From Flavobacterium omnivorum (GTDB lineage Bacteria > Bacteroidota > Bacteroidia > Flavobacteriales > Flavobacteriaceae), in assembly GCF_900099915.1 (NCBI RefSeq), contig NZ_FNDB01000005.1, positions 210,990 through 274,989 of the forward strand: a DNA stretch of 64,000 nucleotides, in the 5' to 3' direction. The translations under genes were made by a program, and so were the position numbers. Shown here in pieces: positions 18,787-26,558 of this stretch (the stretch's first letter is position 1; each line of letters begins with the position of its first letter). The notes under the pieces were generated by a model. That model worked only from the letters and a program-made list of their open reading frames with translations, made no database searches and was not told the DNA's origin.

Positions 18787-19707
18787 ATGACAGAAACTAA
18801 ATCATTAAATAGTATTGTTTACGACAAACTTTTATCTGAAAAGACAAAGAAAATAACCGAAAAGTTTTTTATCTCTGTAGCTATAATAAGCTATTTACTT
18901 CATTTGCTTGTTATAGCATTGGTTGATCTTGAAATTATTTTGGTCAATGATTATTCGAAATTGTTGAGCAATCCAATCTCTGCCATTTATACTCCTTTTT
19001 CCTTTATATTGATATACGAAGTATATCTTTTAGTCTATTATTTACCTAAATCAACAACAATTTACATAGGCAAACAATATGAAATTATAACATTAATTAT
19101 AATTCGTAGAATATTCAAAGACTTAACTAAGTTAGAAATTAACTCGAATTGGTTTGAAGTTAAAGCCAATATCAATTTTACGTTAGATATAATAGCAACT
19201 GTAATTTTATTTTACCTTATTTATATTTTTTATAAGCTCAACAGACAAAATGAAATAAATCAAGCCATTACTCAAAAAAATATAGAATTAACAAAATTTA
19301 TCACTCTAAAAAACATTTTTGCAATTGCACTCATTCCTATATTTTTCGTGTTATCGATATACAGTTTAGGACACTGGATATATGAAAGTTTTTTTTCATT
19401 GCGAGAAATAGTAGATAATATTAAGGATATCAACAAGATTTTCTTCGAAAAGTTTTTTACAATTTTAATTCTAACAGAAGTACTTTTACTATTATTCTCT
19501 TTCTTTCTATCCGATAAATTCAATAGAGTTATTCGAAACTCAGGATTCATAATTTCAACAATCTTAATCAAACTTTCTTTCGAAACAGAAGGGATTATGA
19601 ACACCGTTCTTATTGTAACTGCCGTATTATTTGGTGTTATTGTTTTAGCAATTAATAATAAATATGAATCATTAGAAGTAAAAAAAGAAAGCACTTTGGT
19701 GCCTTAA
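18787..19707 (+). CDS. Uncharacterised multi-pass membrane protein
   Basis: A 306-residue protein starting at the ATG at 18787 (MTETKSLNSIVYD); the longer frame would start inside the preceding terminator. About seven or eight hydrophobic stretches are visible, for example VAIISYLLHLLVIALVDL, FSFILIYEVYLLVYYL, TLDIIATVILFYLIYIFY, IFAIALIPIFFVLSI, FFTILILTEVLLLLFSFFL and TVLIVTAVLFGVIVLAI. A soluble loop around GKQYEIITLIIIRRIFKDL lies between helices. I recognise no family. It is convergent with and only 2 bases from the CsaA-like gene. Confidence 0.75.
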   Translation: MTETKSLNSIVYDKLLSEKTKKITEKFFISVAIISYLLHLLVIALVDLEIILVNDYSKLLSNPISAIYTPFSFILIYEVYLLVYYLPKSTTIYIGKQYEIITLIIIRRIFKDLTKLEINSNWFEVKANINFTLDIIATVILFYLIYIFYKLNRQNEINQAITQKNIELTKFITLKNIFAIALIPIFFVLSIYSLGHWIYESFFSLREIVDNIKDINKIFFEKFFTILILTEVLLLLFSFFLSDKFNRVIRNSGFIISTILIKLSFETEGIMNTVLIVTAVLFGVIVLAINNKYESLEVKKESTLVP

Positions 19708-19708
19708 C

Positions 19709-20047
19709 TTACCCAATTCGCAATCCGTTCTCGATTTTAAAATCAGGTGCCAACAAAATTACATCTCCGTTTACACCTACAGCTCCAAGTACAAGACATT
19801 CACTCATAAATTTCCCGATTTGTTTTTTAGGAAAATTAACCACGGCTACGATTTGACGATTCATTAAATCTTCTTTTTGATATCTTTTCGTAATTTGTGC
19901 AGATGTTTTTCTAATTCCAAGATCAGAACCAAAATCGATTGTAAGCTGATAAGCTTGCTTTCTGGCCTCTGGAAAATCATGTACTTCCAATATAGTTCCT
20001 ACACGCATTTCTACTTTTTCAAATTCCGGCCAGCTGATGTTTTCCAT
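19709..20047 (-). CDS. CsaA-like tRNA-binding-domain protein
   Basis: A 112-residue EMAP/tRNA-binding OB-fold protein. It starts at the ATG at 20047 (MENISWPEFEKVEMRVGTI); three upstream codons are probably not used. Family features are VEMRVGTILEVHDFPEARKQ, SAQITKRY, VVNFPKKQIG and SECLVLGA. CsaA is described as a secretion chaperone; a tRNA-binding or editing role is equally possible. Confidence 0.9.
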   Translation of the reverse strand: MENISWPEFEKVEMRVGTILEVHDFPEARKQAYQLTIDFGSDLGIRKTSAQITKRYQKEDLMNRQIVAVVNFPKKQIGKFMSECLVLGAVGVNGDVILLAPDFKIENGLRIG

Positions 20048-20193
20048 ATTGCACATTTTTTTCTATTAAAGTATTGAATAACAAACCTATCAATTTTATA
20101 ACTATTCAAACTAATTCTGTAAAACTTTTATGCAAAATAGTTATAATTTTACAAAAGGCGAATACTAAATTCATCTTTTAAATAGTAAATATT

Positions 20194-21072
20194 ATGGAAA
20201 TTAGTCAAATGAATGGTGACGAAATGCACAAAGAAAGTAATTTTGGTATAGACTTGTTTATTGAAACAGCACCAAATGTAAAATTATACGTGAAAGATTA
20301 TGGTCAAGGAAAACCTGTAATTCTTATTCATGGTTGGCCGTTATCCAATGAAATGTGGGAATACCAAATTGACACTTTAGTTCAAAATAACTTTAGAGTT
20401 ATTGCGTATGACCGTCGTGGCTTTGGGAAATCTTCTCAACCTTGGGACGGTTATGATTATGATACTTTAACGGATGATTTAGCAGCCATTATCGAGCAAT
20501 TGAATTTGGAAGAAGCTGCACTTGTTGGATTTTCGATGGGTGGTGGTGAAGTCGTTCGCTATTTCAGTCGTCATGGTGGAAAAGGCGTTTCGAAGGCGGT
20601 ACTTATATCATCCATTACCCCATTTCAGTTGCAAACCGACTCTAATCCCAACGGAGTTCCACAAGAGAAATACGATGGAATGGCGGAACAAATTAAAGCT
20701 GACCGAATTGGTTTTCTAGATAATTTTGGAAAAACGTTTTTTGGGGTAAGTTTTATCAGTAAACCTATTAGCACTCCTTTGTTGGATTATTATAGAATGT
20801 TGTGTTCTTTTGCTTCACCTCGTGCGACTTTAGAATGTGCCAAGTCATTTTCTTCCACTGATTTTCGTGAAGAAATGGCATCGGTAAATGTTCCTACCTT
20901 AATTATTCATGGAGATGAAGACAAAACAGTCCCTATTGAAATCAGTTCTGAGGTAGCGACAAAACTTATTCCAGATAATAAATTTATCATTTATGAAGGA
21001 GCACCTCATGGCTTGTTTTATATTGAAAAAGACAAATTAAATAGTGATTTAATTGAATTTTTAAATTCATAA
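20194..21072 (+). CDS. Alpha/beta hydrolase, haloperoxidase/arylesterase-like
   Basis: A 292-residue cytoplasmic hydrolase similar to non-heme chloroperoxidases. The oxyanion region is HGWPLSNEMW, the nucleophile elbow GFSMGGGE carries the serine, DEDKTV carries the acid, and PHGL carries the histidine. The signature RRGFGKS is also present. About 15 extra residues precede the usual start, so a start at a later Met (MHKES) is possible. Substrate unknown. Confidence 0.9.
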   Translation: MEISQMNGDEMHKESNFGIDLFIETAPNVKLYVKDYGQGKPVILIHGWPLSNEMWEYQIDTLVQNNFRVIAYDRRGFGKSSQPWDGYDYDTLTDDLAAIIEQLNLEEAALVGFSMGGGEVVRYFSRHGGKGVSKAVLISSITPFQLQTDSNPNGVPQEKYDGMAEQIKADRIGFLDNFGKTFFGVSFISKPISTPLLDYYRMLCSFASPRATLECAKSFSSTDFREEMASVNVPTLIIHGDEDKTVPIEISSEVATKLIPDNKFIIYEGAPHGLFYIEKDKLNSDLIEFLNS

Positions 21073-21121
21073 CCTACACCGCAACCAATTTGACAAACCA
21101 CAATTTGTGAATTGCAAAAAA

Positions 21122-21152
21122 AAACCCATTCGCAGCGGCGAATGGGTTTTTG
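21122..21152. terminator. Bidirectional intrinsic terminator
   Basis: AAACCCATTCGC / GCGAATGGGTTT around an AGCG loop, with A run before and T run after, between the hydrolase (+) and the immunophilin fusion (-). Confidence 0.85.
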
Positions 21153-21173
21153 CAATTCTATAAACAGTTTTAC

Positions 21174-22106
21174 TTATTTAACTTCCATTAATTCTACATC
21201 AAAGATCAAAGTAGCATTTGGTGGAATTGCTCCACCAGCACCACGAGATCCATATCCTAAATCCGATGGAATCACGAAACGTGCTTTGTCACCTACGCGC
21301 AATAACGCAATTCCTTCATCCCAACCTTCGATAACCTGACCTTGACCTAATTTAAATTCGATTGGTTTTTTTCTTGGATAAGAAGAGTCAAAAACTTTAC
21401 CGTTCTCCAATGAACCTTCATAATGAACAGCCACTGTTTTTCCGCTTTCTGCTTTTTTACCTTCACCTCTTTGAATAAATTGGTAACGCAAACCGCTTTC
21501 TGTTTTTTCAAAACCAGCTGCTAATTTTTCCATTGCTGCTTCAACATCTGCTTTTAAAGCTGCATCACGTTTGTTACGAGATCCTTTGAAAGTAATGAAA
21601 GCCTCAATTGCATTCCAGTTTTTAGCTTCTTCACCCTCTCTGATAATTTCCAAAGATTCTAAAACATCTCCTTGCTCTACAGCATCAACCACATCCTGAC
21701 CTTCTACAACATGACCAAAAACAGTATGTTTGTTATCCAACCAATCCGTTGGAATGTGCGTGATGTAGAATTGAGAACCGTTTGTTCCAGGTCCTGAGTT
21801 AGCCATTGCCAAAACGCCCGGACGGTTGTGTTTCAAACTTGGGTGAAATTCATCATCAAATTTGTATCCTGGATCTCCAGTTCCTGTTCCTTGAGGACAA
21901 CCCCCTTGAATCATAAAGTTAGGAATTACTCGGTGGAATTTTAATCCGTCATAGAATTTAACCCCTTGCGGTTTTACTTTATTTTCTAGGTTTCCTTCAG
22001 CCAATCCTACGAAGTTTCCAACTGTTCCTGGAGTCAAATCGTGAGCTAGTTTTACTAAAATAGCACCTTTTGTAGTGTTGAATTTAGCATATATTCCGTT
22101 TTCCAT
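21174..22106 (-). CDS. Peptidyl-prolyl isomerase, cyclophilin-FKBP fusion
   Basis: A 310-residue protein carrying both main families of prolyl isomerase. Residues about 1-160 are cyclophilin (FHRVIPNFMIQGG, ANSGPGTNGSQFYIT, HTVFGHVVEGQ). After a charged linker (RNKRDAALKADVEAAMEKL), residues about 215-310 are FKBP (VAVHYEGSLENGKVFDSS, GWDEGIALLRVGDKA, GYGSRG, IPPNATLIFDVELMEV). No signal peptide is present, so it acts in the cytoplasm. Such dual-family immunophilins have been reported in a few organisms including Flavobacterium. Both active-site signatures look intact. Confidence 0.93.
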   Translation of the reverse strand: MENGIYAKFNTTKGAILVKLAHDLTPGTVGNFVGLAEGNLENKVKPQGVKFYDGLKFHRVIPNFMIQGGCPQGTGTGDPGYKFDDEFHPSLKHNRPGVLAMANSGPGTNGSQFYITHIPTDWLDNKHTVFGHVVEGQDVVDAVEQGDVLESLEIIREGEEAKNWNAIEAFITFKGSRNKRDAALKADVEAAMEKLAAGFEKTESGLRYQFIQRGEGKKAESGKTVAVHYEGSLENGKVFDSSYPRKKPIEFKLGQGQVIEGWDEGIALLRVGDKARFVIPSDLGYGSRGAGGAIPPNATLIFDVELMEVK

Positions 22107-22292
22107 TTTTGTTTAATTTTTATTGAAAGGCAAATTTACGAAATTAATTTTAAAAAGGGAATTTGGAGATTCTTTGATTTGGGAATTATGGAAATTTGAA
22201 TGTTTTGGAATTTATGAATTATCGAGATATAGATTTTTATTAAGAAACCAATTTGTGCATAATAATATGACTGTTTCAAGAATTGCTATTTC

Positions 22293-22326
22293 GTTTCGTT
22301 TGAAACTAAAATATCGTAGAAAAAAA
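22293..22326 (+). repeat. REP-like palindromic unit 1
   Basis: Palindrome GTTTC-GTTT-GAAAC (22293-22306) followed by ACTAAAATATCGTAGAAAAA. The tail matches the tail of unit 2 closely. Confidence 0.6.
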
Positions 22327-22341
22327 TTAATCGTTTCATTT

Positions 22342-22375
22342 GTCCCTTTTGGGACTAAATATTGGTAGAAAAACA
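22342..22375 (+). repeat. REP-like palindromic unit 2
   Basis: Palindrome GTCCC-TTTT-GGGAC (22342-22355) followed by TAAATATTGGTAGAAAAAC. Same layout as unit 1, with different palindrome arms. Confidence 0.65.
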
Positions 22376-22395
22376 CATTTCACCTCTCTTTTTTT

Positions 22396-22409
22396 GTCCC
22401 GTTAGGGAC
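22396..22409 (+). repeat. REP-like palindrome close to the RAYT 3' end
   Basis: GTCCC-GTTA-GGGAC, ten bases beyond the stop codon of the minus-strand RAYT gene. No TAAATATTGG tail. It may also end transcription. Confidence 0.6.
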
Positions 22410-22418
22410 TATGCAACC

Positions 22419-22880
22419 TTAAATCAATTCTTTAAAAATAAATTTCTCATCATACTCGACTTCAAATTTCACAAGAAAATCACGATATTCCTGCGTAAAT
22501 GTTTTCTTTTCATGGTGTAATTCCTGATTTTGAATATAATTTATTACCTGACCAATTTGTGATTTACTGTATGAAAACGCACCATATCCTTCTTGCCATT
22601 CAAAATGTCCGTTTGATAATTTATTTTGATTTATCCATTTTGAAGAACTTTGTTTTACCTCCTTCATTAAATCGGAAATAGATTGTGCGGGTCTTAACCC
22701 AATCAAAATATGAATATGGTCTGGCATTCCATTTATTGCCAAAAGCTTATGGTTATTATTTTGAATTATACCCGACATATATTTATACAAGTCTTCTTTC
22801 CATTTGGATTGTATAATTGCATCACGAAATTTAACCGCAAAAACAAAATGAATATGTATTTGTGTGTAGGTATTTGCCAT
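22419..22880 (-). CDS. REP-associated tyrosine transposase (RAYT, IS200-like)
   Basis: A 153-residue Y1 (HUH) transposase of the IS200/TnpA_REP superfamily. The HUH metal motif is visible as MPDHIHILIG at about residues 56-65, and the later tyrosine region reads GYGAFSYSKSQIGQVINYIQNQELHH. The N-terminal YTQIHIHFVFAVKF strand is also typical. All hallmark residues seem intact, so it may be active. RAYTs are domesticated relatives of IS200 that move or maintain short palindromic repeats, which are present on both sides here. Confidence 0.9.
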   Translation of the reverse strand: MANTYTQIHIHFVFAVKFRDAIIQSKWKEDLYKYMSGIIQNNNHKLLAINGMPDHIHILIGLRPAQSISDLMKEVKQSSSKWINQNKLSNGHFEWQEGYGAFSYSKSQIGQVINYIQNQELHHEKKTFTQEYRDFLVKFEVEYDEKFIFKELI

Positions 22881-22888
22881 AAGGTTTC

Positions 22889-22901
22889 GTCCCTATGGGA
22901 C
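22889..22901 (+). repeat. REP-like palindrome close to the RAYT start
   Basis: GTCCC-TAT-GGGAC, starting 9 bases upstream of the RAYT start codon; it may lie in the promoter or leader. Confidence 0.6.
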
Positions 22902-22925
22902 TTTATTAAGGTGGGATTTCTATTC

Positions 22926-22956
22926 TTTGCTACCAACATTTAATTCCTAACGGAAT
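22926..22956 (-). repeat. REP-like palindromic unit in inverted orientation
   Basis: On the minus strand the order is palindrome ATTCC-GTTA-GGAAT (22943-22956) then TAAATGTTGGTAGCAAA, matching the tail of unit 2 (TAAATATTGGTAGAAAA). It is thus an inverted partner across the RAYT gene. Confidence 0.6.
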
Positions 22957-23035
22957 AATAAAAAATAAATATTCTATCGCAACAATGCACACTAAATCCA
23001 CAATAACTGCCGGTGACCGGTTCCGTTCAACCCGG

Positions 23036-23068
23036 GTTTCATTGTTTGTGCTGCGCACGCAACGAAAC
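23036..23068. repeat. GC-rich interrupted hairpin between RAYT and DUF262-HNH gene
   Basis: Arms GTTTC..TTG..GTGC and GCAC..CAA..GAAAC can fold into one hairpin. The stretch before it (about 23008-23036) is GC-rich (CCGGTGACCGG, CCCGGG), unlike its surroundings. The role is unknown: element end, terminator of the minus-strand gene, or remnant. Confidence 0.45.
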
Positions 23069-23086
23069 TCTAATTGATGGGCATAG

Positions 23087-24634
23087 TCAATTTTTATATG
23101 TTGTATTACAATAAGGGTGAGCTAATTGTCCATTTTCTATCATGCCAAGACCACCATCTTGTTTTCTTTTTACATGGTCAATTGTTATAGAGTTTTTATG
23201 AATCAATGAATTACAAATGTTACATTTTGTTGGATTTTTTAATGCATTTATAATAAAAACACCAGATTTGGATTCTGTAGAAAATTCTTTCCTCATATAT
23301 TCTTCATAATCAATCTTTTCAGGATTGATATAATCAAATTCTTTTGAGCTTTCTAGACTATCTATAATCTCTTGTTCAGTTTTATTGTTTTGTAATTCTG
23401 AAATGATATGCAAAAATAAATTTGTAAGTTTTTTGTAACTTTTCAAACCACTACCAAATTTTGTGTTTGTTTGGTTAACAATACTTTTATATGAGAGTAA
23501 AAAGTCTTCAAATTTACTTCTAATATCTATAAATTTGTTTAAAGCATTTGGCTTTGACTCTAATTCTTGAACTAGATTTAATATTGTATAAAATGCTGTT
23601 ACTTGATACCTTCCAGTTGTACTGTAAAAATATATTGCAGGATGCAAGCCTAAAGATGAAGCGTGGATTCCAGTAATTCTACTTAATCGCTTTTTAGTTT
23701 TCTTTAATAAATTAATTGTTTCAATTCCTGTTGTGTCGTCTGTTAATTCCGAATCATTTTTAATATCATTAGTAATATTTATTAAATCTAGAATTAAAGA
23801 AAGAGTTTGCGTTGAATAACCTTTACCAGCCAAAGGAACGTCCAATGTTTTTATTGGAGTTTCTAATTTTGGTGTAAAAAGTAAATCATTAATATCTTTT
23901 GCTAAAGTTTCAATTTCAATTTGTTTATCACTTTCAAATTTAGACCAATATTTATGTCCAGTGCCGGAACGAATAATAGCTCTTGCAGAAATTGAGTTTG
24001 GTTTTTTTCTTGACTTTAATAATTTTTTTTCAGTGTCATTAATCGGGGAAGCTTGTTCATTAATCTTAAAAAAGGAAGCTTCAGCTTTACTAGAATCTCC
24101 TCTTACCCATTGAAGTTGAATTGTTAATGTTGCTAATTTTTTAGCACGTTCTAACATTTCTGGAGTTACTTTATCTTGATTAGAGATAGCATATTTATGG
24201 TCATTATATGTACCAAACTTTTTTTTAATTAACTTCCGTGTTTTTTCAGCAATAACAGTTTGTTCAGAAGAAATATTATATTCAAAAAATGATTGCGATA
24301 TGATCCCATCTCCATAATCATCAGTTACCCAAGCGATAATTGCACTTAATCTATGTGCTCCATCAATTACAAAATTATAACCCCCAGAATTCCAAAAAAT
24401 AACCGCTGGAATTAAATCCCCATCTAAAAAACTTTGAATTAAATCACATACTTTATCGGGAGTCCATTCAGATGTTTCTCTTTGGAAATCAGGTTTTCTT
24501 AAAGTTAGATATAAAAATGAGCCAGCTTCTAAATCTCTAACTTGAATTGCGGGTAAATTTTGTGAAGGAATTTGGTTTCCATCTTTTATTTCGAAATCTT
24601 CTCTAGGAATTAATGCGTCTAAATTTGTTGTCAT
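23087..24634 (-). CDS. DUF262 (ParB-like) and HNH nuclease protein, orphan
   Basis: A 515-residue protein. The N-terminal DUF262/ParB-like domain shows PDFQRE (residues about 48-53), the segment DLIQSFLDGDLIPAVIFW, and IDGAHRLSAI with the conserved D-G-x-x-R at 91-95. The C-terminus is an HNH nuclease with a zinc site: C471-x2-C474, D486-H487, a GG turn, Asn501, H506 and C509-N510. This architecture recalls GmrSD-type modification-dependent restriction (DUF262 plus HNH), but GmrD has a DUF1524-type HNH domain and this C-terminus looks more like a classical HNH. No methylase or partner lies next to it. The AT-rich composition and the adjacent RAYT repeats suggest accessory origin. A role in phage defence is inference. 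Confidence 0.85.
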   Translation of the reverse strand: MTTNLDALIPREDFEIKDGNQIPSQNLPAIQVRDLEAGSFLYLTLRKPDFQRETSEWTPDKVCDLIQSFLDGDLIPAVIFWNSGGYNFVIDGAHRLSAIIAWVTDDYGDGIISQSFFEYNISSEQTVIAEKTRKLIKKKFGTYNDHKYAISNQDKVTPEMLERAKKLATLTIQLQWVRGDSSKAEASFFKINEQASPINDTEKKLLKSRKKPNSISARAIIRSGTGHKYWSKFESDKQIEIETLAKDINDLLFTPKLETPIKTLDVPLAGKGYSTQTLSLILDLINITNDIKNDSELTDDTTGIETINLLKKTKKRLSRITGIHASSLGLHPAIYFYSTTGRYQVTAFYTILNLVQELESKPNALNKFIDIRSKFEDFLLSYKSIVNQTNTKFGSGLKSYKKLTNLFLHIISELQNNKTEQEIIDSLESSKEFDYINPEKIDYEEYMRKEFSTESKSGVFIINALKNPTKCNICNSLIHKNSITIDHVKRKQDGGLGMIENGQLAHPYCNTTYKN

Positions 24635-24870
24635 TTTACGTTAATTATTATTATTGTTCCTTCAACGATTTCGAGTTTAATTATGTCTACTCTATATTAG
24701 TGATATTAACCTTCAACTATACACCCAATAAAAGCTAGATTGCCGAAGTTTTATTTCGCTTTATTCATTTTCAAATATATTAAAATTTTCTTACAAATAA
24801 AGACGCATTTCTTTTTTTGAATGTTTTTCGCACTGCTTCAGTTCTACAAACCTCCTTAATTCCACAAAAT

Positions 24871-24955
24871 CCTAGCCCAGATGGAAGTGAAAATCCTTTT
24901 TATGCGCCTTTTCGGCGGATAAAAAGATTGCAACGAACAGCTGGAAATAGCTCCT
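24871..24955 (+). ncRNA. Flavo-1-like structured RNA motif, copy 1
   Basis: The segment starts CCTAGCCCAGATGGAAGTGA and ends GAACAGCTGGAAATAGCTCC. In between, a stem AATCCTTTTTAT / ATAAAAAGATT is capped by GCGCCTTTTCGGCGG. The conserved ends and variable central stem match my memory of the Flavo-1 RNA motif of Flavobacteria; a covariance search (Rfam) would confirm it. A second copy with the same ends occurs at 31175-31321. It lies upstream of the trmD promoter. Function unknown. Confidence 0.6.
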
Positions 24956-24992
24956 AAAGAAAAGTTTAATTGTTGAATTGAGCATTTGGTTA

Positions 24993-25022
24993 TTTGAAAA
25001 CCTCAGCATCTTTGTACCTTTG
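24993..25022 (+). promoter_or_regulatory. Promoter of trmD
   Basis: TTTG (24993-24996), spacing 18, TACCTTTG (25015-25022): a good match to the Bacteroidota promoter consensus. A short hairpin, TCCCGA-ATCC-TCGGGA (25024-25039), would lie at the very 5' end of the transcript. Confidence 0.6.
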
Positions 25023-25060
25023 CTCCCGAATCCTCGGGATTGAAACTTATAAAAGAAATT

Positions 25061-25738
25061 ATGCGCATTGATATTGTTACTGTTCTCCCAGAATTATTGC
25101 GAAGTCCGTTTGAGGCTTCGATTATGAAACGTGCTATTGACAAAGGATTGGTGGAAGTTCATTTTCATAATCTACGGGATTATACCACCAACAGACAGAA
25201 AAGCGTGGATGATTATCCTTATGGCGGTGGTGCCGGAATGGTGATGACGGTACAGCCTATTGATGCTTGTATTACACATTTGAAAAGTGAAAGACCCTAC
25301 GACGAAATCATTTATATGTCGCCTGATGGGGAAACCCTGAACCAAAAAATGGCGAACACCATGTCGATGTATGAAAATATCATTATCCTTTGCGGACATT
25401 ATAAAGGGGTAGATCAACGCGTACGCGATCATTTTATCACGAAAGAAATCTCTATTGGTGATTATGTTTTATCTGGTGGTGAGTTAGGAGCTTTAGTATT
25501 ATCAGACGCTTTAATCCGATTGATTCCGGGAGTTTTGAGCGATGAAACCTCAGCATTGACAGATAGTTTTCAGGATGGATTATTATCGGGACCTATTTAC
25601 ACTCGCCCAGCGGATTACAACGGATGGAAAGTTCCGGAGGTTTTGACCAGTGGGAATTTTGCCAAAATTGACAAATGGCGTGAAGATATGGCCTACGAAC
25701 ATACGAAGAACAGAAGACCGGATTTGCTTGAAGATTAA
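25061..25738 (+). CDS. trmD: tRNA (guanine-37-N1)-methyltransferase
   Basis: Methylates G37 next to the anticodon of certain tRNAs with SAM, preventing frameshifts. The 225-residue SPOUT protein starts at the ATG at 25061 ([13 protein letters not shown]). The knot region carries [38 protein letters not shown] and the [15 protein letters not shown] segment near the C-terminus. The next gene, rplS, is its usual partner in bacteria, but here a terminator-like hairpin lies between them. Confidence 0.97.
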   Translation: MRIDIVTVLPELLRSPFEASIMKRAIDKGLVEVHFHNLRDYTTNRQKSVDDYPYGGGAGMVMTVQPIDACITHLKSERPYDEIIYMSPDGETLNQKMANTMSMYENIIILCGHYKGVDQRVRDHFITKEISIGDYVLSGGELGALVLSDALIRLIPGVLSDETSALTDSFQDGLLSGPIYTRPADYNGWKVPEVLTSGNFAKIDKWREDMAYEHTKNRRPDLLED

Positions 25739-25744
25739 AAGTTT

Positions 25745-25826
25745 GTTTAAAGTTTAAGGTTTAAAGTTGGTATTCAAGAACTTCTAAACTTTAAACAAGA
25801 AAAACTTTAAACTTTAAACTTTTTTA
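25745..25826 (+). terminator. Long AT-only hairpin between trmD and rplS
   Basis: GTTTAAAGTTTAAGGTT (25745-25761) pairs with AACTTTAAACTTTAAAC (25803-25819), with one mismatch, followed by T7. The motif GTTTAAAG recurs several times in both orientations, so it is also a small repeat patch. Confidence 0.65.
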
Positions 25827-25828
25827 TC

Positions 25829-25836
25829 TACTTTTG
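25829..25836 (+). promoter_or_regulatory. -7 box of rplS promoter
   Basis: TACTTTTG matches TAnnTTTG directly after the hairpin, about 70 bases before the rplS start. It supports separate transcription of rplS. Confidence 0.45.
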
Positions 25837-25908
25837 TACTCACATTAATTTAACCTCTGGCGAGATCCGTGAATGTTGATTTAATGCAACCCATAATTAA
25901 AAAATATC

Positions 25909-26259
25909 ATGGCAGATTTGATGAAATTCGTTCAAGACGAATTTGTAACAAGAAAAGAATTCCCAGTTTTTGCAGCTGGAGACACTATCACCGTTTTCTA
26001 CGAAATTAGAGAGGGTGAAAAAACTAGAACACAGTTTTTCAAAGGAGTTGTTATCCAAAGAAGAGGTTCTGCTAATACAGAAACTTTCACAATTCGTAAA
26101 ATGTCAGGTGCTATTGGAGTAGAGCGTATCTTTCCAGTAAACTTGCCAGCTTTGCAAAAAATTGAAATCAACAAAAAAGGTGCAGTTCGTAGAGCTAGAA
26201 TTTTCTACTTCAGAGAACTTACTGGTAAAAAAGCTAAGATTAAAGACAAAAGAAGATAG
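25909..26259 (+). CDS. rplS: Ribosomal protein L19
   Basis: Large-subunit ribosomal protein at the interface with the 30S subunit, 116 residues. Family motifs are FAAGDTITVFYEIREG, FKGVVIQRRGS, FTIRKMSGAIGVERIFPVNLP and the C-terminal VRRARIFYFRELTGKKAKIKDK. A strong hairpin follows. Confidence 0.98.
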   Translation: MADLMKFVQDEFVTRKEFPVFAAGDTITVFYEIREGEKTRTQFFKGVVIQRRGSANTETFTIRKMSGAIGVERIFPVNLPALQKIEINKKGAVRRARIFYFRELTGKKAKIKDKRR

Positions 26260-26279
26260 TCAAATATCTCTTTACTATA

Positions 26280-26309
26280 AAAGTCTCAACACTGTTGGGA
26301 CTTTTTTTT
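26280..26309 (+). terminator. Intrinsic terminator after rplS
   Basis: AGTC(T)CAAC and GTTG(G)GACT pair around an ACT loop, followed by T8. Confidence 0.85.
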
Positions 26310-26509
26310 GGTTTAAACCCAAAGTAACAATCATTATTCAGTAGATTTTAACTGAAACAAAAGAATTTTGATAGCTCTTATTTGATAATTTATAAGGAAT
26401 TTCATTTTCATATTCGCAATTTAGATTCGCAATAATCCTAATTCCACAATTCAATTTATACTACTAAAAACTTAATGAAAACGCATTTTCTTTTACGATA
26501 TCGTTTTAT

Positions 26510-26517
26510 TACCTTTG
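26510..26517 (+). promoter_or_regulatory. -7 box of icd promoter
   Basis: TACCTTTG, 41 bases before the icd start codon. The -33 region has no clear TTTG. Confidence 0.5.
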
Positions 26518-26558
26518 TAGGCACGTTTAAAAATAAGAATTACCTATAGCAATACATT

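Larger units (their letters stand above)
22293..22956. mobile_element. RAYT with flanking inverted REP-like units
   Basis: A transposase-like gene of the REP-associated tyrosine type lies between short imperfect palindromes. Two units on its left have palindrome then tail on the plus strand, and a matching unit on its right has the opposite orientation (palindrome then tail on the minus strand). This is the layout expected for a REP/BIME-type element, although no complete IS ends were identified. Confidence 0.65.

Noticed and set aside
25024..25039. Hairpin TCCCGA-ATCC-TCGGGA before trmD as a possible riboswitch or T-box
   Set aside because: Only 6 bp and at the likely transcript 5' end; no further conserved structure seen.
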